In this document: positions 44,500 through 53,982 of the stretch, piece after piece | How the letters are laid out: every line of letters starts with the position of its first letter | Numbering within the stretch: the stretch's first letter is position 1 | NCBI GenBank assembly: GCA_902624455.1 | Contig: CACNXQ010000003.1 | Coordinates: forward strand, 103,029 to 167,028 | Origin: an uncultured Pelagibacteraceae bacterium | GTDB lineage: Bacteria > Pseudomonadota > Alphaproteobacteria > Pelagibacterales > AG-422-B15 | DNA length: 64,000 nucleotides | Direction: 5' to 3' | Translations under genes and position numbers: made by a program | Notes under the pieces: model-generated | What the model was told of the DNA's origin: nothing | Databases searched by the model: none | Seen by the model: only the letters and a program-made list of their open reading frames with translations

Positions 44500-45117
44500 A
44501 TGACAAAAAGAATAGCTCAAAAACACAAAATTGACAGACGCCTAAGCGTTAACCTTTGGGGTAGACCTAAGAGCCCGTTTAACTTGAGAAAATACAGACC
44601 TGGTCAACACGGACAGAAGCATACAGGCAAATTATCAGATTATGGTGTTCAATTGAATGCCAAGCAAAAATTAAAAGGTTATTATGGAAATCTTAACGAG
44701 AGACAGTTTCGTAACTGTTATAAAGAAGCAATCAGACAAAAGGGTGACTCAGGAGAAAACTTAATTGCAATTCTTGAAAGAAGATTAGATACAGTTGTCT
44801 ATAGATCAAAATTTGTACCAACTGTTTTTGCAGCTAGACAATTTATTAATCACGGCCATGTAAAGGTAAATGGTAAACGAGTTAATATTGCAAGTTATTT
44901 ACTTAAAGAAAGCGATGTTGTTGAAGTTAAAGATAAATCAAGAGAACTTGCCTTAGTTGTTGAATCCCAAAAGAGTCAAGAACGAGAAATACCTGGGTAC
45001 ATATCAGTGGATGAAAAAAAATGTTCAACAACTTTCATAAGAGTTCCACAGTTCGCTGAAGTTCCATATGCAACGCAAATGGATCCAAAACTTGTCATCG
45101 AGTATTACTCTCGTTAA
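44500..45117 (+). CDS. rpsD: 30S ribosomal protein S4
   Basis: Primary 16S rRNA-binding protein that nucleates 30S assembly. It has 205 residues with an S4 domain ([34 protein letters not shown], given here in parts) and the conserved N-terminal [20 protein letters not shown]. It has its own strong promoter and no apparent SD. In many bacteria S4 represses its own operon through a leader structure; here the leader seems too short for that. Confidence 0.97.
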   Translation: MTKRIAQKHKIDRRLSVNLWGRPKSPFNLRKYRPGQHGQKHTGKLSDYGVQLNAKQKLKGYYGNLNERQFRNCYKEAIRQKGDSGENLIAILERRLDTVVYRSKFVPTVFAARQFINHGHVKVNGKRVNIASYLLKESDVVEVKDKSRELALVVESQKSQEREIPGYISVDEKKCSTTFIRVPQFAEVPYATQMDPKLVIEYYSR

Positions 45118-45124
45118 CTAAATC

Positions 45125-46228
45125 ATGAGTGCCTCGCACTGGTTTTCAAAGTCATATTTAGACTCAAGAAAAAGATTTCTTACATCTATCAATGAACTGA
45201 GTGACCTTGGTTATAAAGTGAAGACTGATCATCTTTTAATTGAAGCTAAAGGTTCAGATGAAGAAGAACTTACAATTGATATTGCGGTTGTTGGTTCATT
45301 AGAAAGTGAAAAAATGCTGATCAGCAGTTCAGGAGTTCATGGAGTCGAGGGATATCCTGGATCAGCAATACAATTGTCAATTATAGATGAAATGAAAAAA
45401 ACAATCATGTTTGCTGATGTTTGTATTGTCTTTATTCACTCTATAAATCCTTATGGCATGTCATGGTTACGAAGAGTTAATGAAAATAATGTTGATTTGA
45501 ATAGAAATTTTTTAGAAAAACATGAGGGAGAACCAGAAGGGTACAAATTAATTGATAAATTTGTAAATGCTCCAGGATTGCCGAAAAAGTTTGATCCAAC
45601 ATTTTATATACAAGGCATACAATTACTTGTTAGGTATGGATTTACAAATATAAAGCAATGGTTTGCTCAAGGACAATATACTCGTCCAAAAAGCCTTCAA
45701 TACGGTGGAGACAAGCTTCAGGAAGGACCGTCATTAATAATTGAATGGCTAAAAAAAAATTTAAAAAAAACAAAAGAGATATTTGCTATAGATCTTCATA
45801 CGGGCTTAGGACCTTCAGGTTTTGATACCATTCTTATTCCTGAAGATATTAGTGATGAAAAATATAAATTATTAATATCATTATTTAATGGCCATGTAAC
45901 TTCACTAGACCCTTTAAAAGGAGTAGGCTACAAAATTACCGGAGATATACATGCAGGGCTCGTATCTGAATTTCCATCGATAAATTGGATTTGTATTACT
46001 CAAGAGTTTGGCACTTTCAAACCTATGAGTGTTCTCAAGAGTCTAAGATCAGAGAATAAGTGGACTAACTTTAATAATGAAAAAGATTTAGTAAATGTAA
46101 AAAAGCATTGGTCTAGATCAGATCTACTCCACGTTTTCAATCCAGAAGATCCCATCTGGCAAGAGAAATTAATTTCTAGAGGAAATATAGTTTTTAATAT
46201 CGCTCTGGATTATCTATTAGAAAATTAA
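45125..46228 (+). CDS. DUF2817/M14-like metallopeptidase
   Basis: A 367-residue protein in the DUF2817 family, which belongs to the zinc carboxypeptidase (M14) clan. Zinc and catalytic elements are seen in order: SSGVHGVEGYPGS (His and Glu ligands, about 60-75), RRVNENNVDLNRNF, AIDLHTGLGPSG (His ligand), and TQEFGT with the likely catalytic Glu. No signal peptide is visible, so it is probably cytosolic. The substrate is unknown. It follows rpsD by 7 bases and overlaps the convergent grxD end by 4 bases. Confidence 0.8.
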   Translation: MSASHWFSKSYLDSRKRFLTSINELSDLGYKVKTDHLLIEAKGSDEEELTIDIAVVGSLESEKMLISSSGVHGVEGYPGSAIQLSIIDEMKKTIMFADVCIVFIHSINPYGMSWLRRVNENNVDLNRNFLEKHEGEPEGYKLIDKFVNAPGLPKKFDPTFYIQGIQLLVRYGFTNIKQWFAQGQYTRPKSLQYGGDKLQEGPSLIIEWLKKNLKKTKEIFAIDLHTGLGPSGFDTILIPEDISDEKYKLLISLFNGHVTSLDPLKGVGYKITGDIHAGLVSEFPSINWICITQEFGTFKPMSVLKSLRSENKWTNFNNEKDLVNVKKHWSRSDLLHVFNPEDPIWQEKLISRGNIVFNIALDYLLEN

Positions 46229-46554
46229 CTTAAAGTAATATTCTTTGATTTAAATACTTCTTCGAGCTCACCGTTTTTGTGCATTTCTAAAACAATATCA
46301 CAACCACCGATGAATTCACCTTTGACGTACAGTTGAGGAATTGTGGGCCAGTCAGTGAATTCCTTAATACCTTCTCTTAATTCGTCAGTCTCAAGGACAT
46401 TAACATCTTTATATTCAACATTCATGAATGAAAGCGTATTTACGACTGCATTTGAGAAACCACACTGAGGTTGCTCTTTTGTCCCCTTCATAAATAAGAC
46501 CACATCATTCTGGTCAACAATATTTTTTATGTCGTTTTGTATATTTTTGTCCAT
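46225..46554 (-). CDS. grxD: monothiol glutaredoxin GrxD (Grx4)
   Basis: Monothiol glutaredoxin of 109 residues with the CGFS active site (Cys31 preceded by KEQPQ), the WPTIPQLYVKGEF segment with the cis-Pro, and GGCDIVLEMH. It binds a [2Fe-2S] cluster with glutathione and acts in cluster trafficking and iron sensing, usually with a BolA partner. In many alphaproteobacteria bolA lies between purL and grxD; here the 102-base gap holds no such gene. Confidence 0.96.
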   Translation of the reverse strand: MDKNIQNDIKNIVDQNDVVLFMKGTKEQPQCGFSNAVVNTLSFMNVEYKDVNVLETDELREGIKEFTDWPTIPQLYVKGEFIGGCDIVLEMHKNGELEEVFKSKNITLS

Positions 46555-46656
46555 CCATAAACACTTAACTTTTTTTACTATTTAATCAATAAGAAAAAAT
46601 ATACGAAAAAAAAAGCAGTGCATCTATAGGGATTTAGAAAAATGATGAGAAATTAA

Positions 46657-48855
46657 TCAAATTTCACTTATACCTCGCTCGTAATAATGCTTCAATTCAG
46701 AGACCTTTATTATGTTTGATTTATTTATTCTGATGTTTTCTTGATTAACTTCTCCTAGTTTTTCAAAACTAATATTCTTGCTTTTAGCTAACTGTTTTAT
46801 CTGTTCAAAATTTTCTTGTTTTATTTCTATTAAATATCGCGACTGATTTTCACCGAAAAAATACCTATGTGAGAATTCTTTATCTTCATCAATGTTTAAA
46901 CCCAGATTTCCTGCGATACACATTTCAGCAACTGCAATTAAAATTCCTCCTTCACCTACATCATGAGAAGACATTACCAATTGTTTATTAATCAATTCTA
47001 ACACAAAGTGACCGTTTGCTAATTCTTCATCTAAATTTATTGCGGGCGTACCACCATCTTCTTTCTTTTGAATAATCGTCATGTACTTTGAATTACCAAG
47101 ATGATTATTGGATTTTCCCACAATGCATAAATAGTTACCTTCACCTTTTAGAGAAATAGTTTTAACATTAGATAAATCTTTAATTAGTCCCACACCTCCT
47201 ATTGCTGGAGTTGGATAAATACCCTCACCATTAGTCTCATTATAGAGTGAGACATTTCCTGAAACGACAGGGTAATTCAATTTTGAGCATGCATCGCCCA
47301 TACCTCTTATGCATTCTACAAACTGTCCCATAATTTCTGGTTTTTCTGGATTACCAAAGTTCATACAATCTGTGATAGCAATTGGTAGAGCCCCTGATGC
47401 AACTAGATTTCTCCAAGTCTCAACGACAGCATGTTTACCGCCTTCATATGGGTTATGTTTACAGTACACAGGGGAACAGTCTGTACTTATTGCAAGACCT
47501 TTGTTAGATCCATGAACACGTACTACTGCTGCATCAGATCCAGGTCTTACAACAGTATCTGCCATAACCATGTGGTCATATTGTTCCCATATCCACTTAC
47601 GACTACAAAGATCAGGATGGGCAATCATGGTTAGCAAGTCGGGAATAATTTCACTTTGATCAAAGTCCTCAGGTAAATATTCCTTAATCGGGGATGGTTC
47701 TTCAATAATGTAATCTCTTTGATACTCAGGCGCATCTTCAACTAAAATATTTATAGGAATACTCGCTTCTTCTTTACCGTTCATAATAAGTATTAGTTTT
47801 TTTGTATCTGTTACTCTGCCGATAACTTCAAATTCTAAATCCCATTTCTGAAAAATTTCCCTGGCCATTGTTTCTTTAGACGGATCAAGAACCATAAGCA
47901 TTCGCTCCTGACTTTCCGATAGCATTAGTTCATAGGCTGACATATTTTGTGCACGCATTGGAACTTTTGATAGGTTTATCTCTAAGCCAACATTGCCTTT
48001 TGAAGCCATTTCAATTGAAGATGACGTCAGACCAGCTGCTCCCATGTCTTGAATCGCAATTATGGCTTCTTCCTTCATTAATTCTAAACAAGCTTCTAGA
48101 AGTAGCTTCTCTGTAAATGGATCACCTACTTGGACTGTGGGTTTTTTTTCTTCTGAGTCTTCATCAAACTCGGCAGAAGCCATGGTTGCACCATGAATAC
48201 CATCTCTTCCAGTTTTTGAACCAACATAAACAACGGGATTACCAATACCCGCTGCTGCTGAATAGAAAATCTTATCTCTTTTTGCTATTCCAACGGTCAT
48301 CGCATTTACTAATATATTGCCATTATAAGATGGGTGGAAGTTTACTTCACCACCTACAGTTGGAACGCCAATACAATTACCGTAACCACCAATTCCACTA
48401 ACAACACCTGACAGTAAATGTTTTGTTTTAGGATGATTGGGTTCACCGAATCTTAGAGCATTTAGATTTGCAACTGGACGCGCTCCCATTGTAAAAACAT
48501 CTCTTAGTATACCACCAACCCCAGTTGCTGCGCCTTGATAAGGCTCAAGAAAAGATGGATGATTATGGCTTTCCATTTTAAAGACAGCAACATCACCATC
48601 ATCTATGTCAATCACACCAGCATTTTCACCAGGACCCTGAACAACCCGATCCCCAGATGTTGGCAATTTTTTTAACCAAAATTTTGAGGATTTATAAGAA
48701 CAATGTTCATTCCACATTGCGCTAAAAATTCCAAGTTCAGTAAGATTAGGTTCACGACCTAATCCTTCAACAATTTTTTCAAATTCATCAAATTTTAAGC
48801 CGTGACTTTCTACAAGCGTTTGATCTGTTTGAAATTGCCATTTAGAGCTTGTCAT
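46657..48855 (-). CDS. purL: phosphoribosylformylglycinamidine synthase subunit PurL
   Basis: Synthetase subunit of the FGAR amidotransferase, 732 residues, of the small-PurL type that needs separate PurQ and PurS. Seen: the N-terminal [20 protein letters not shown], the ATP site [25 protein letters not shown], the TGVGGILRD block and the second half's [21 protein letters not shown]. It overlaps purQ by one base. It forms a complex of the three proteins and channels ammonia from PurQ. Confidence 0.97.
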   Translation of the reverse strand: MTSSKWQFQTDQTLVESHGLKFDEFEKIVEGLGREPNLTELGIFSAMWNEHCSYKSSKFWLKKLPTSGDRVVQGPGENAGVIDIDDGDVAVFKMESHNHPSFLEPYQGAATGVGGILRDVFTMGARPVANLNALRFGEPNHPKTKHLLSGVVSGIGGYGNCIGVPTVGGEVNFHPSYNGNILVNAMTVGIAKRDKIFYSAAAGIGNPVVYVGSKTGRDGIHGATMASAEFDEDSEEKKPTVQVGDPFTEKLLLEACLELMKEEAIIAIQDMGAAGLTSSSIEMASKGNVGLEINLSKVPMRAQNMSAYELMLSESQERMLMVLDPSKETMAREIFQKWDLEFEVIGRVTDTKKLILIMNGKEEASIPINILVEDAPEYQRDYIIEEPSPIKEYLPEDFDQSEIIPDLLTMIAHPDLCSRKWIWEQYDHMVMADTVVRPGSDAAVVRVHGSNKGLAISTDCSPVYCKHNPYEGGKHAVVETWRNLVASGALPIAITDCMNFGNPEKPEIMGQFVECIRGMGDACSKLNYPVVSGNVSLYNETNGEGIYPTPAIGGVGLIKDLSNVKTISLKGEGNYLCIVGKSNNHLGNSKYMTIIQKKEDGGTPAINLDEELANGHFVLELINKQLVMSSHDVGEGGILIAVAEMCIAGNLGLNIDEDKEFSHRYFFGENQSRYLIEIKQENFEQIKQLAKSKNISFEKLGEVNQENIRINKSNIIKVSELKHYYERGISEI

Positions 48856-49526
48856 TAGTTGAGAATGCTTTCAAATATAGTTTTACCATCCTCACATCCA
48901 TGAATATTTTCTGCTGCTCTTTCAGGATGTGGCATCATGCCAAGCACATTTTTATTTTGATTTAATATTCCAGCTATATTTTTAATAGATCCATTAGGAT
49001 TCGACTCATCATTAATATCTCCATTTTCATTGCAGTATTGAAATGCAATTTGTTCGTTGTCTTCCATTTTTTTTATTTGATCATCACTTGCAAAGAAATT
49101 CCCCTCATTGTGAGCAATAGGCATTTTTGAAATTTTCGATTTGTTGGTGAATATTGATTTGGAATTGGTAGTTTTTATTATCACATCACGACAAATAAAA
49201 CTGAGACTGCTATTGCGCATAAGAGCCCCTTGAAGAAGACCTGACTCAATAAGAATTTGAAAACCATTACAAATACCAAGCACAGGAACTCCTTTAATTG
49301 CATTTTCAATTACACTTTTCATGATAGGTGAGGTTGAGGCCATCGCTCCGCATCGTAAATAATCTCCATAGGAAAATCCACCAGGCACAACAATTAAGTC
49401 GGATTGGTCTATTGATGTATCTTTGTGCCAAACCATCTTAGGTAGAGAGCCAATTATTTTCTCAATTGCAACTGCTACGTCTCTATCACAATTTGATCCT
49501 GGAAAAACAACTACGTGAGTTTTCAT
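48855..49526 (-). CDS. purQ: phosphoribosylformylglycinamidine synthase glutaminase subunit PurQ
   Basis: Class I glutamine amidotransferase of 223 residues supplying ammonia to PurL. The oxyanion/nucleophile elbow [14 protein letters not shown] contains the catalytic Cys and the C-terminal MMPHPERA holds the catalytic His and Glu. The length and the opening [13 protein letters not shown] are typical. It is directly downstream of purS with no gap and overlaps purL. Confidence 0.96.
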   Translation of the reverse strand: MKTHVVVFPGSNCDRDVAVAIEKIIGSLPKMVWHKDTSIDQSDLIVVPGGFSYGDYLRCGAMASTSPIMKSVIENAIKGVPVLGICNGFQILIESGLLQGALMRNSSLSFICRDVIIKTTNSKSIFTNKSKISKMPIAHNEGNFFASDDQIKKMEDNEQIAFQYCNENGDINDESNPNGSIKNIAGILNQNKNVLGMMPHPERAAENIHGCEDGKTIFESILN

Positions 49527-49769
49527 TTAACTTTCAATTTCAACTGAATAATCTTCAATAACAAGATTTGCTAAAAGCTTCTCGCACATTTCATTGCATT
49601 GTTTAGTTGCAGTATCTCTATCTTTACCTTCAATTTCCAGCTCGATAAATTTACCTTGTCTTACATCCCTTACATTATCAAAACCTAGGGATTTTAGAGA
49701 GTTTGCAATTACCGATCCTTGAGGATCTAAAACGTCTTTTTTTAATGTAATATGGATTTTAGCAAGCAT
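49527..49769 (-). CDS. purS: phosphoribosylformylglycinamidine synthase subunit PurS
   Basis: Small subunit of 80 residues required for assembly of the PurL/PurQ complex. Opening KIHITLKKDVLDPQGSVI, then SLGFDNVRDVRQGKFIELEIEG, and MCEKLLANLVIEDYSV are all family-typical. It follows purC by 6 bases and abuts purQ. Confidence 0.93.
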   Translation of the reverse strand: MLAKIHITLKKDVLDPQGSVIANSLKSLGFDNVRDVRQGKFIELEIEGKDRDTATKQCNEMCEKLLANLVIEDYSVEIES

Positions 49770-49775
49770 TCAGAT

Positions 49776-50498
49776 TTAATGCATGATTCCTAATCTTGAA
49801 GCAACCTCTTCATAGGCTTTCATTAAACTTCCTAAATTTCTTCTAAAAACATCTTTATCAAGTTTTTGATTTGATTTTTTATCCCATAGTCTGCATGAGT
49901 CAGGGCTTATTTCATCCGCAAGTACAATTTTTTTTGGGTTTGAAGCTAATCTTCCAAATTCGATTTTAAAGTCTATCAGTACAATCCCTTTTTTTATGAA
50001 TAGCATTTTGAGATACCGATTTATTTCAAGAGACATTTTATCAATTTTCTTAATTTCTGATGCAGTTGCCCATCCAAATGCTACTACATGATCTCTTGAA
50101 ATCATCGGATCGTCGAGTTTATCTTCCTTATAATAATATTCTAATAAAGGTTTTTTCAGCTTGGTCCCTTCCTTCAAACCTAATTTTTTTGCTATTGATC
50201 CAGCTACTACATTTCTTGTAACAAATTCAATTGGAATTATTTCGCATTTTCTTATTAGTTGTTCTCTATCATTTATTCGTTTCACAAAATGTGACGGGAC
50301 TTTTTTCGATTTTAAATAAGTCATTATAAATGCTGAAATCAGATTATTAAGGACACCTTTTCCTTTGAAAAGTTTGTGTTTTTTCTTATTAAAGGCCGTA
50401 GCATCATCTTTAAAAAATTGAATAAGTGTATGTCTATCAGGCCCTTTAATTATCTTTTTAGCTTTACCTTGATATAAAATTGTTTTTTTTGATGACAT
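49776..50498 (-). CDS. purC: phosphoribosylaminoimidazole-succinocarboxamide synthase
   Basis: SAICAR synthetase of 240 residues, joining aspartate to CAIR in purine synthesis. It shows YQGKAKKI near the start, PIEFVTRNVVAGSI in the middle, and LADEISPDSCRLWD near the C-terminus, with IDFKIEFGR for the Asp/ATP site. It is the first gene of the purC-purS-purQ-purL transcript and divergent from the DUF1476 gene across 68 bases. Confidence 0.96.
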   Translation of the reverse strand: MSSKKTILYQGKAKKIIKGPDRHTLIQFFKDDATAFNKKKHKLFKGKGVLNNLISAFIMTYLKSKKVPSHFVKRINDREQLIRKCEIIPIEFVTRNVVAGSIAKKLGLKEGTKLKKPLLEYYYKEDKLDDPMISRDHVVAFGWATASEIKKIDKMSLEINRYLKMLFIKKGIVLIDFKIEFGRLASNPKKIVLADEISPDSCRLWDKKSNQKLDKDVFRRNLGSLMKAYEEVASRLGIMH

Positions 50499-50566
50499 TG
50501 CAGGGGTCTGATTGTTCTGCTATGATATTAAATTATATAAGTAATGAAAGTATTAAATATACACTT

Positions 50567-50896
50567 ATGAAAAAACTAGACGATAGAAAAAAGGGGTTTG
50601 AAGGAAAGTTTGCACGTGATCAAGAATTGGAATTCAAAATTCTTGCAAGAAGAAATAAATACCTTGGAGTCTGGGCAGCAGAAAAACTTGGATTGTCAGG
50701 TAAATCTGTTGAAGAGTATTGTGCTGAGGTTGTAAAATCTGACTTAGAAGAAGATGGAGACATGGATGTATTTCGTAAAGTAAGAAAAGATTTTGATGAT
50801 AAGGGAATTGCAATTACTGACGACGAATTGAGACAAAATATGGATCAATTTTTACTTCAAGCAAAAGAAGAAATAATAGGTAAAGATAATATTTAG
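50567..50896 (+). CDS. DUF1476 / ATP synthase zeta-type inhibitor subunit
   Basis: A 109-residue helical protein of the DUF1476 family. The Paracoccus denitrificans member is the zeta inhibitor subunit of the F1Fo ATP synthase. Family blocks: LDDRKKGFEGKFARDQELEFKI, ARRNKYLGVWAAEKLGL, and DVFRKVRKDFDDKGI. I choose the ATG at 50567 because the family begins just before the DDR segment. The longer ORF start at 50480 would overlap purC. Position beside purine genes is common in alphaproteobacteria. Actual inhibition of ATP hydrolysis is inferred. Confidence 0.88.
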   Translation: MKKLDDRKKGFEGKFARDQELEFKILARRNKYLGVWAAEKLGLSGKSVEEYCAEVVKSDLEEDGDMDVFRKVRKDFDDKGIAITDDELRQNMDQFLLQAKEEIIGKDNI

Positions 50897-50907
50897 GGGG
50901 ATAAACT

Positions 50908-51189
50908 ATGATCAAAATATTATTTGCGGCTTCAAGAAAAAAAGCAAAAAAGAAAGTTGCTAAAAGAAAAGTGGTAAAAAAGACTGTAAGAAAAAAAAAG
51001 AAAGTTACTAAAAAGAATAAAGTTACTCGTAATAAAAAATCCTCGAGATCAGTAAAATCAAAAGCTCCAAATTCACTAAGCTTTTTGTCAGACGATCAAA
51101 TGAATAAGTTTGGTGAGAACGGTATTTTTATATATGCGGGTGGATTTATTTTGCTTTTTATTTTAATGACTTTTGCAATAAGCGCTTAA
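50908..51189 (+). CDS. lysine-rich protein with C-terminal membrane segment
   Basis: A 93-residue protein I cannot assign to a family. Residues 10-51 are a highly basic low-complexity stretch of Lys, Arg, Val, Thr and Ser (KKAKKKVAKRKVVKKTVRKK), resembling histone H1-like or AlgP-type tails. After a short neutral linker (PNSLSFLSDDQMNKF) a single hydrophobic segment occupies about residues 74-92 and ends the protein. That gives a tail-anchored topology with the basic part in the cytoplasm. A strong aggggg SD precedes the ATG, so it is likely expressed well. It lies 11 bases downstream of the zeta-type gene and convergent with purB. Confidence 0.7.
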   Translation: MIKILFAASRKKAKKKVAKRKVVKKTVRKKKKVTKKNKVTRNKKSSRSVKSKAPNSLSFLSDDQMNKFGENGIFIYAGGFILLFILMTFAISA

Positions 51190-51195
51190 GAATTC

Positions 51196-52488
51196 TTATT
51201 TAAATACTTTTTTAAAAATAAAATCTGTTTTCTTTAAAGCATGATTAAAGTCAAGCAGGCCCTTTATTTCTTTATTGCTTAAATATTTTTTTATTTCTTT
51301 ATCTTTATTCAATACAACTTCAAAATCTTCATTAGTTTTCCAGACTTGCATTGCATTTCTTTGCACTAACTTATATGCGCGTTCTCTTGTGATTCCTTTT
51401 TGAGTCATTGCAAGCATTAATCCCTCAGACATACTTAATTTATTTAACAAATTTAAATTTCTTTTCATGTTTTTTGGATAAACAATTAAGTTTGCTACAA
51501 TATTATTCATTCTAGATAATGAAAAATCTAATAGAATATTTGCATCTGGAGCCATTACTCTTTCAACACTTGAATGTGATATGTCTCTTTCATGCCATAG
51601 AGTAACATTTTCCATAGCTGGAATTGAATAGGACCTGATTAGCCTAGCGAGCCCAGAAAGATTCTCAGATAGTACAGGATTCCTTTTATGAGGCATTGCC
51701 GATGAACCTTTTTGTCCTCTTGAAAAGAATTCTTCAGCCTCTAGCACTTCTGTTCTTTGCAGATGTCTTATCTCTGTTGCTAGACGCTCTAATGAACTAG
51801 CAATTATACTTAGAGTATTAAAATATACTGCATGACGGTCCCTTGGTATTACCTGAGTAGCAATTTTTTCAACGTTCATACCAAGTTTTTTTGCAACATA
51901 TTTCTCCACACGCGGATCAATATTCGCATAGTTGCCAACTGCTCCAGATATACTACAAACCGATATTTCTTTTGTTGCACTTTCAAGCCTTTCTAAATTT
52001 CGTGCAAATTCTGAGTAGAATCCAGCCATCTTGATCCCGAATGTGGTGGGTTCAGCATGTATGCCATGGCTTCTTCCTATACAAATTGTTTTTTTGTGTT
52101 TTAAAGAAATTTTTTTAAGAGATTTTAGGAGTGCGCTGATCTCTTTTTTTAAATTCTCCGCTGAACGCATAAGTTGAACATTAAATGCCGTATCAAGTAT
52201 ATCAGATGAAGTTAATCCTTGATGAAGAAAGCGTGCAGGCGGTCCTGCGTATTCAGATATTGAAGTTAGAAAAGCGATGACATCATGCTTAACTTTTCTT
52301 TCGATTTGATCAATTCTTTTCTCATTGATCTTGGCCTTAGACCTTACCTTTCTTGCAGTACCTTTTGGAACGGTTCCAAGTTTTTCCATAGCCTCGCATG
52401 CAAAGAGTTCAATATCCAACCAAATTTCAAATTTAGTTTTAGAGCTCCAAATGTTCGACATAGGCTCTCTAGAATAACGAGGGATCAT
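51196..52488 (-). CDS. purB: adenylosuccinate lyase
   Basis: Fumarase/aspartase superfamily lyase of 430 residues that cleaves SAICAR and adenylosuccinate in purine synthesis. The signature SSAMPHKRNPVLSENLSGLA contains the flexible loop with the catalytic Ser. The early RYSREPMSNIWSSKTKFEIWL and the HQGLTSSDILDTA block carry the substrate-binding residues. The gene sits convergent with the lysine-rich protein and downstream of map and sfsA. Confidence 0.95.
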   Translation of the reverse strand: MIPRYSREPMSNIWSSKTKFEIWLDIELFACEAMEKLGTVPKGTARKVRSKAKINEKRIDQIERKVKHDVIAFLTSISEYAGPPARFLHQGLTSSDILDTAFNVQLMRSAENLKKEISALLKSLKKISLKHKKTICIGRSHGIHAEPTTFGIKMAGFYSEFARNLERLESATKEISVCSISGAVGNYANIDPRVEKYVAKKLGMNVEKIATQVIPRDRHAVYFNTLSIIASSLERLATEIRHLQRTEVLEAEEFFSRGQKGSSAMPHKRNPVLSENLSGLARLIRSYSIPAMENVTLWHERDISHSSVERVMAPDANILLDFSLSRMNNIVANLIVYPKNMKRNLNLLNKLSMSEGLMLAMTQKGITRERAYKLVQRNAMQVWKTNEDFEVVLNKDKEIKKYLSNKEIKGLLDFNHALKKTDFIFKKVFK

Positions 52489-52510
52489 ATAGTTTGTTTT
52501 AATCTTTTAT

Positions 52511-53272
52511 TTAGGGTTTATCAAGTCCTGCTGGAGATTTAGTAAAAATCTCAAATCCATCACTCGTTACACCAACTGAATGTTCATATTGTGCTGATAA
52601 ACTTTTGTCTTTTGTTACTGCAGTCCATCCGTCGCCTAACATTCTTACATCATACTTACCTACATTTATCATAGGCTCTACAGTGAATATCATGCCAGCT
52701 GACATTTGTTCTCCAGTATTAGGTTCGCCGTAGTGCAATATATTTGGAAATTCATGAAACATTTTTCCAAGACCGTGACCACAGAAATCCCTAACTACAC
52801 TAAAATTATTTTTTTCTGCATAACTTTGTATCGCATGACCTATATCACCTAATTTCTTGTTTGGAGAAATTACATCAATACCTCTGAGCATAGACTCGTA
52901 TGTGCAGTCCATTAATCTTTGAGATTTTCCATTAACTTTGCCTACTGGATACATTCTGCTTGTATCACCGTGCCAGCCATCAAGAATAACGGTAACGTCA
53001 ATGTTTAAAATATCACCTTCTTCAAGTGTTCTTGAAGACGGAATACCATGACATATAACATGATTCAACGAGGTACAAATTGATTTAGGATAGCCTTTAT
53101 AAAAAAGAGGAGCAATATTTGCACCGTGCTTGGTTATGAAATCAAAAGCTTTACGGTCTAATTCTTCAGTTGATATACCAGGCTTAACATAATTCACCAA
53201 CATATCGAGCGTAAGAGCAGCAAGATTGCCTGCTTTACGCATACCCTCAAAATTTTGATTAAATGTATCCAT
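52511..53272 (-). CDS. map: type I methionine aminopeptidase
   Basis: Removes initiator methionine from nascent proteins. Protein of 253 residues with the pita-bread fold. Metal ligands are recognisable in order: DVTVILDGWHGDTSRMY (two Asp), FCGHGLGKMFHE (His), MIFTVEPMIN (Glu) and QYEHSVGVTSDG (Glu), plus the substrate His in ICHGIPSS. It overlaps the sfsA gene end by one base and precedes purB. Confidence 0.96.
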   Translation of the reverse strand: MDTFNQNFEGMRKAGNLAALTLDMLVNYVKPGISTEELDRKAFDFITKHGANIAPLFYKGYPKSICTSLNHVICHGIPSSRTLEEGDILNIDVTVILDGWHGDTSRMYPVGKVNGKSQRLMDCTYESMLRGIDVISPNKKLGDIGHAIQSYAEKNNFSVVRDFCGHGLGKMFHEFPNILHYGEPNTGEQMSAGMIFTVEPMINVGKYDVRMLGDGWTAVTKDKSLSAQYEHSVGVTSDGFEIFTKSPAGLDKP

Positions 53273-53976
53273 TAATTTATTAGCTTTACTCTTTTATTTA
53301 CTTTAATTTGAGAATTATCAAAAGAACAATTATAGCAAATTACTTCAACTCCTAACTTCCTAGCTTTTTCAAAATTATCAAAGTAATTGGGATCAATGTC
53401 TTGAGCAATCTTGAATGAAGTGCAGTCATCACGTTGAACTAAATAAAACATCATAGCTTTTGTATTTTTATTAGGTAATTTTGCTAATTCAAGCAAGTGC
53501 TTCGTACCACGCTCAGTAACTGCATCAGGAAATTCACTCAAACTCTTTTTCCTCGAGAGAGTAACATTCTTAACTTCTAAAAATATGCTAATGTTTTTTT
53601 TTGTCTTAATAAGAAAATCAATTCTTGAATTTTCCCCATACTTAACTTCTCGTTTATATTCTGTGATTTTACCTAGTTCTTTGATCTTGCCGCTGATGAT
53701 GGCATTTTCAACAATTCGATTTGCCCTGTGAGTATTGACGCCAACATGACCATTATTTCCTTTAAGTACTTCAAGTGTATATTTTAATTTTCTTTTTGGA
53801 TCGTCAGATTTTGAAATTAAAGCTTTATCGCCTTCATTTAACAAACCCATCATAGAACCAGTATTTGGACAATGAGCTGTGACGATTTCTTTATTATTAA
53901 GTCTAATATCTGCAAAAAATCTTTTATATCTTTTTATAAATATGCCTTCAATAAATGTACTTTTTAGTTTATTCAT
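53272..53976 (-). CDS. sfsA: SfsA family protein (DNA-binding / sugar fermentation stimulation homolog)
   Basis: SfsA family of 234 residues. Typical elements: FIKRYKRFFADIRL near the N-terminus, AHCPNTGSMMGL, VGVNTHRANRIVENAI, and EVKNVTLSRKKSLSEFPDAVTERGTKHL, which resembles an endonuclease-like core with a conserved Glu-Lys. Proposed roles in sugar regulation or nucleic acid cleavage are unsettled. Its ATG at 53976 is only 6 bases from the divergent cinA-like ATG. Confidence 0.9.
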   Translation of the reverse strand: MNKLKSTFIEGIFIKRYKRFFADIRLNNKEIVTAHCPNTGSMMGLLNEGDKALISKSDDPKRKLKYTLEVLKGNNGHVGVNTHRANRIVENAIISGKIKELGKITEYKREVKYGENSRIDFLIKTKKNISIFLEVKNVTLSRKKSLSEFPDAVTERGTKHLLELAKLPNKNTKAMMFYLVQRDDCTSFKIAQDIDPNYFDNFEKARKLGVEVICYNCSFDNSQIKVNKRVKLIN

Positions 53977-53982
53977 GCCCCT

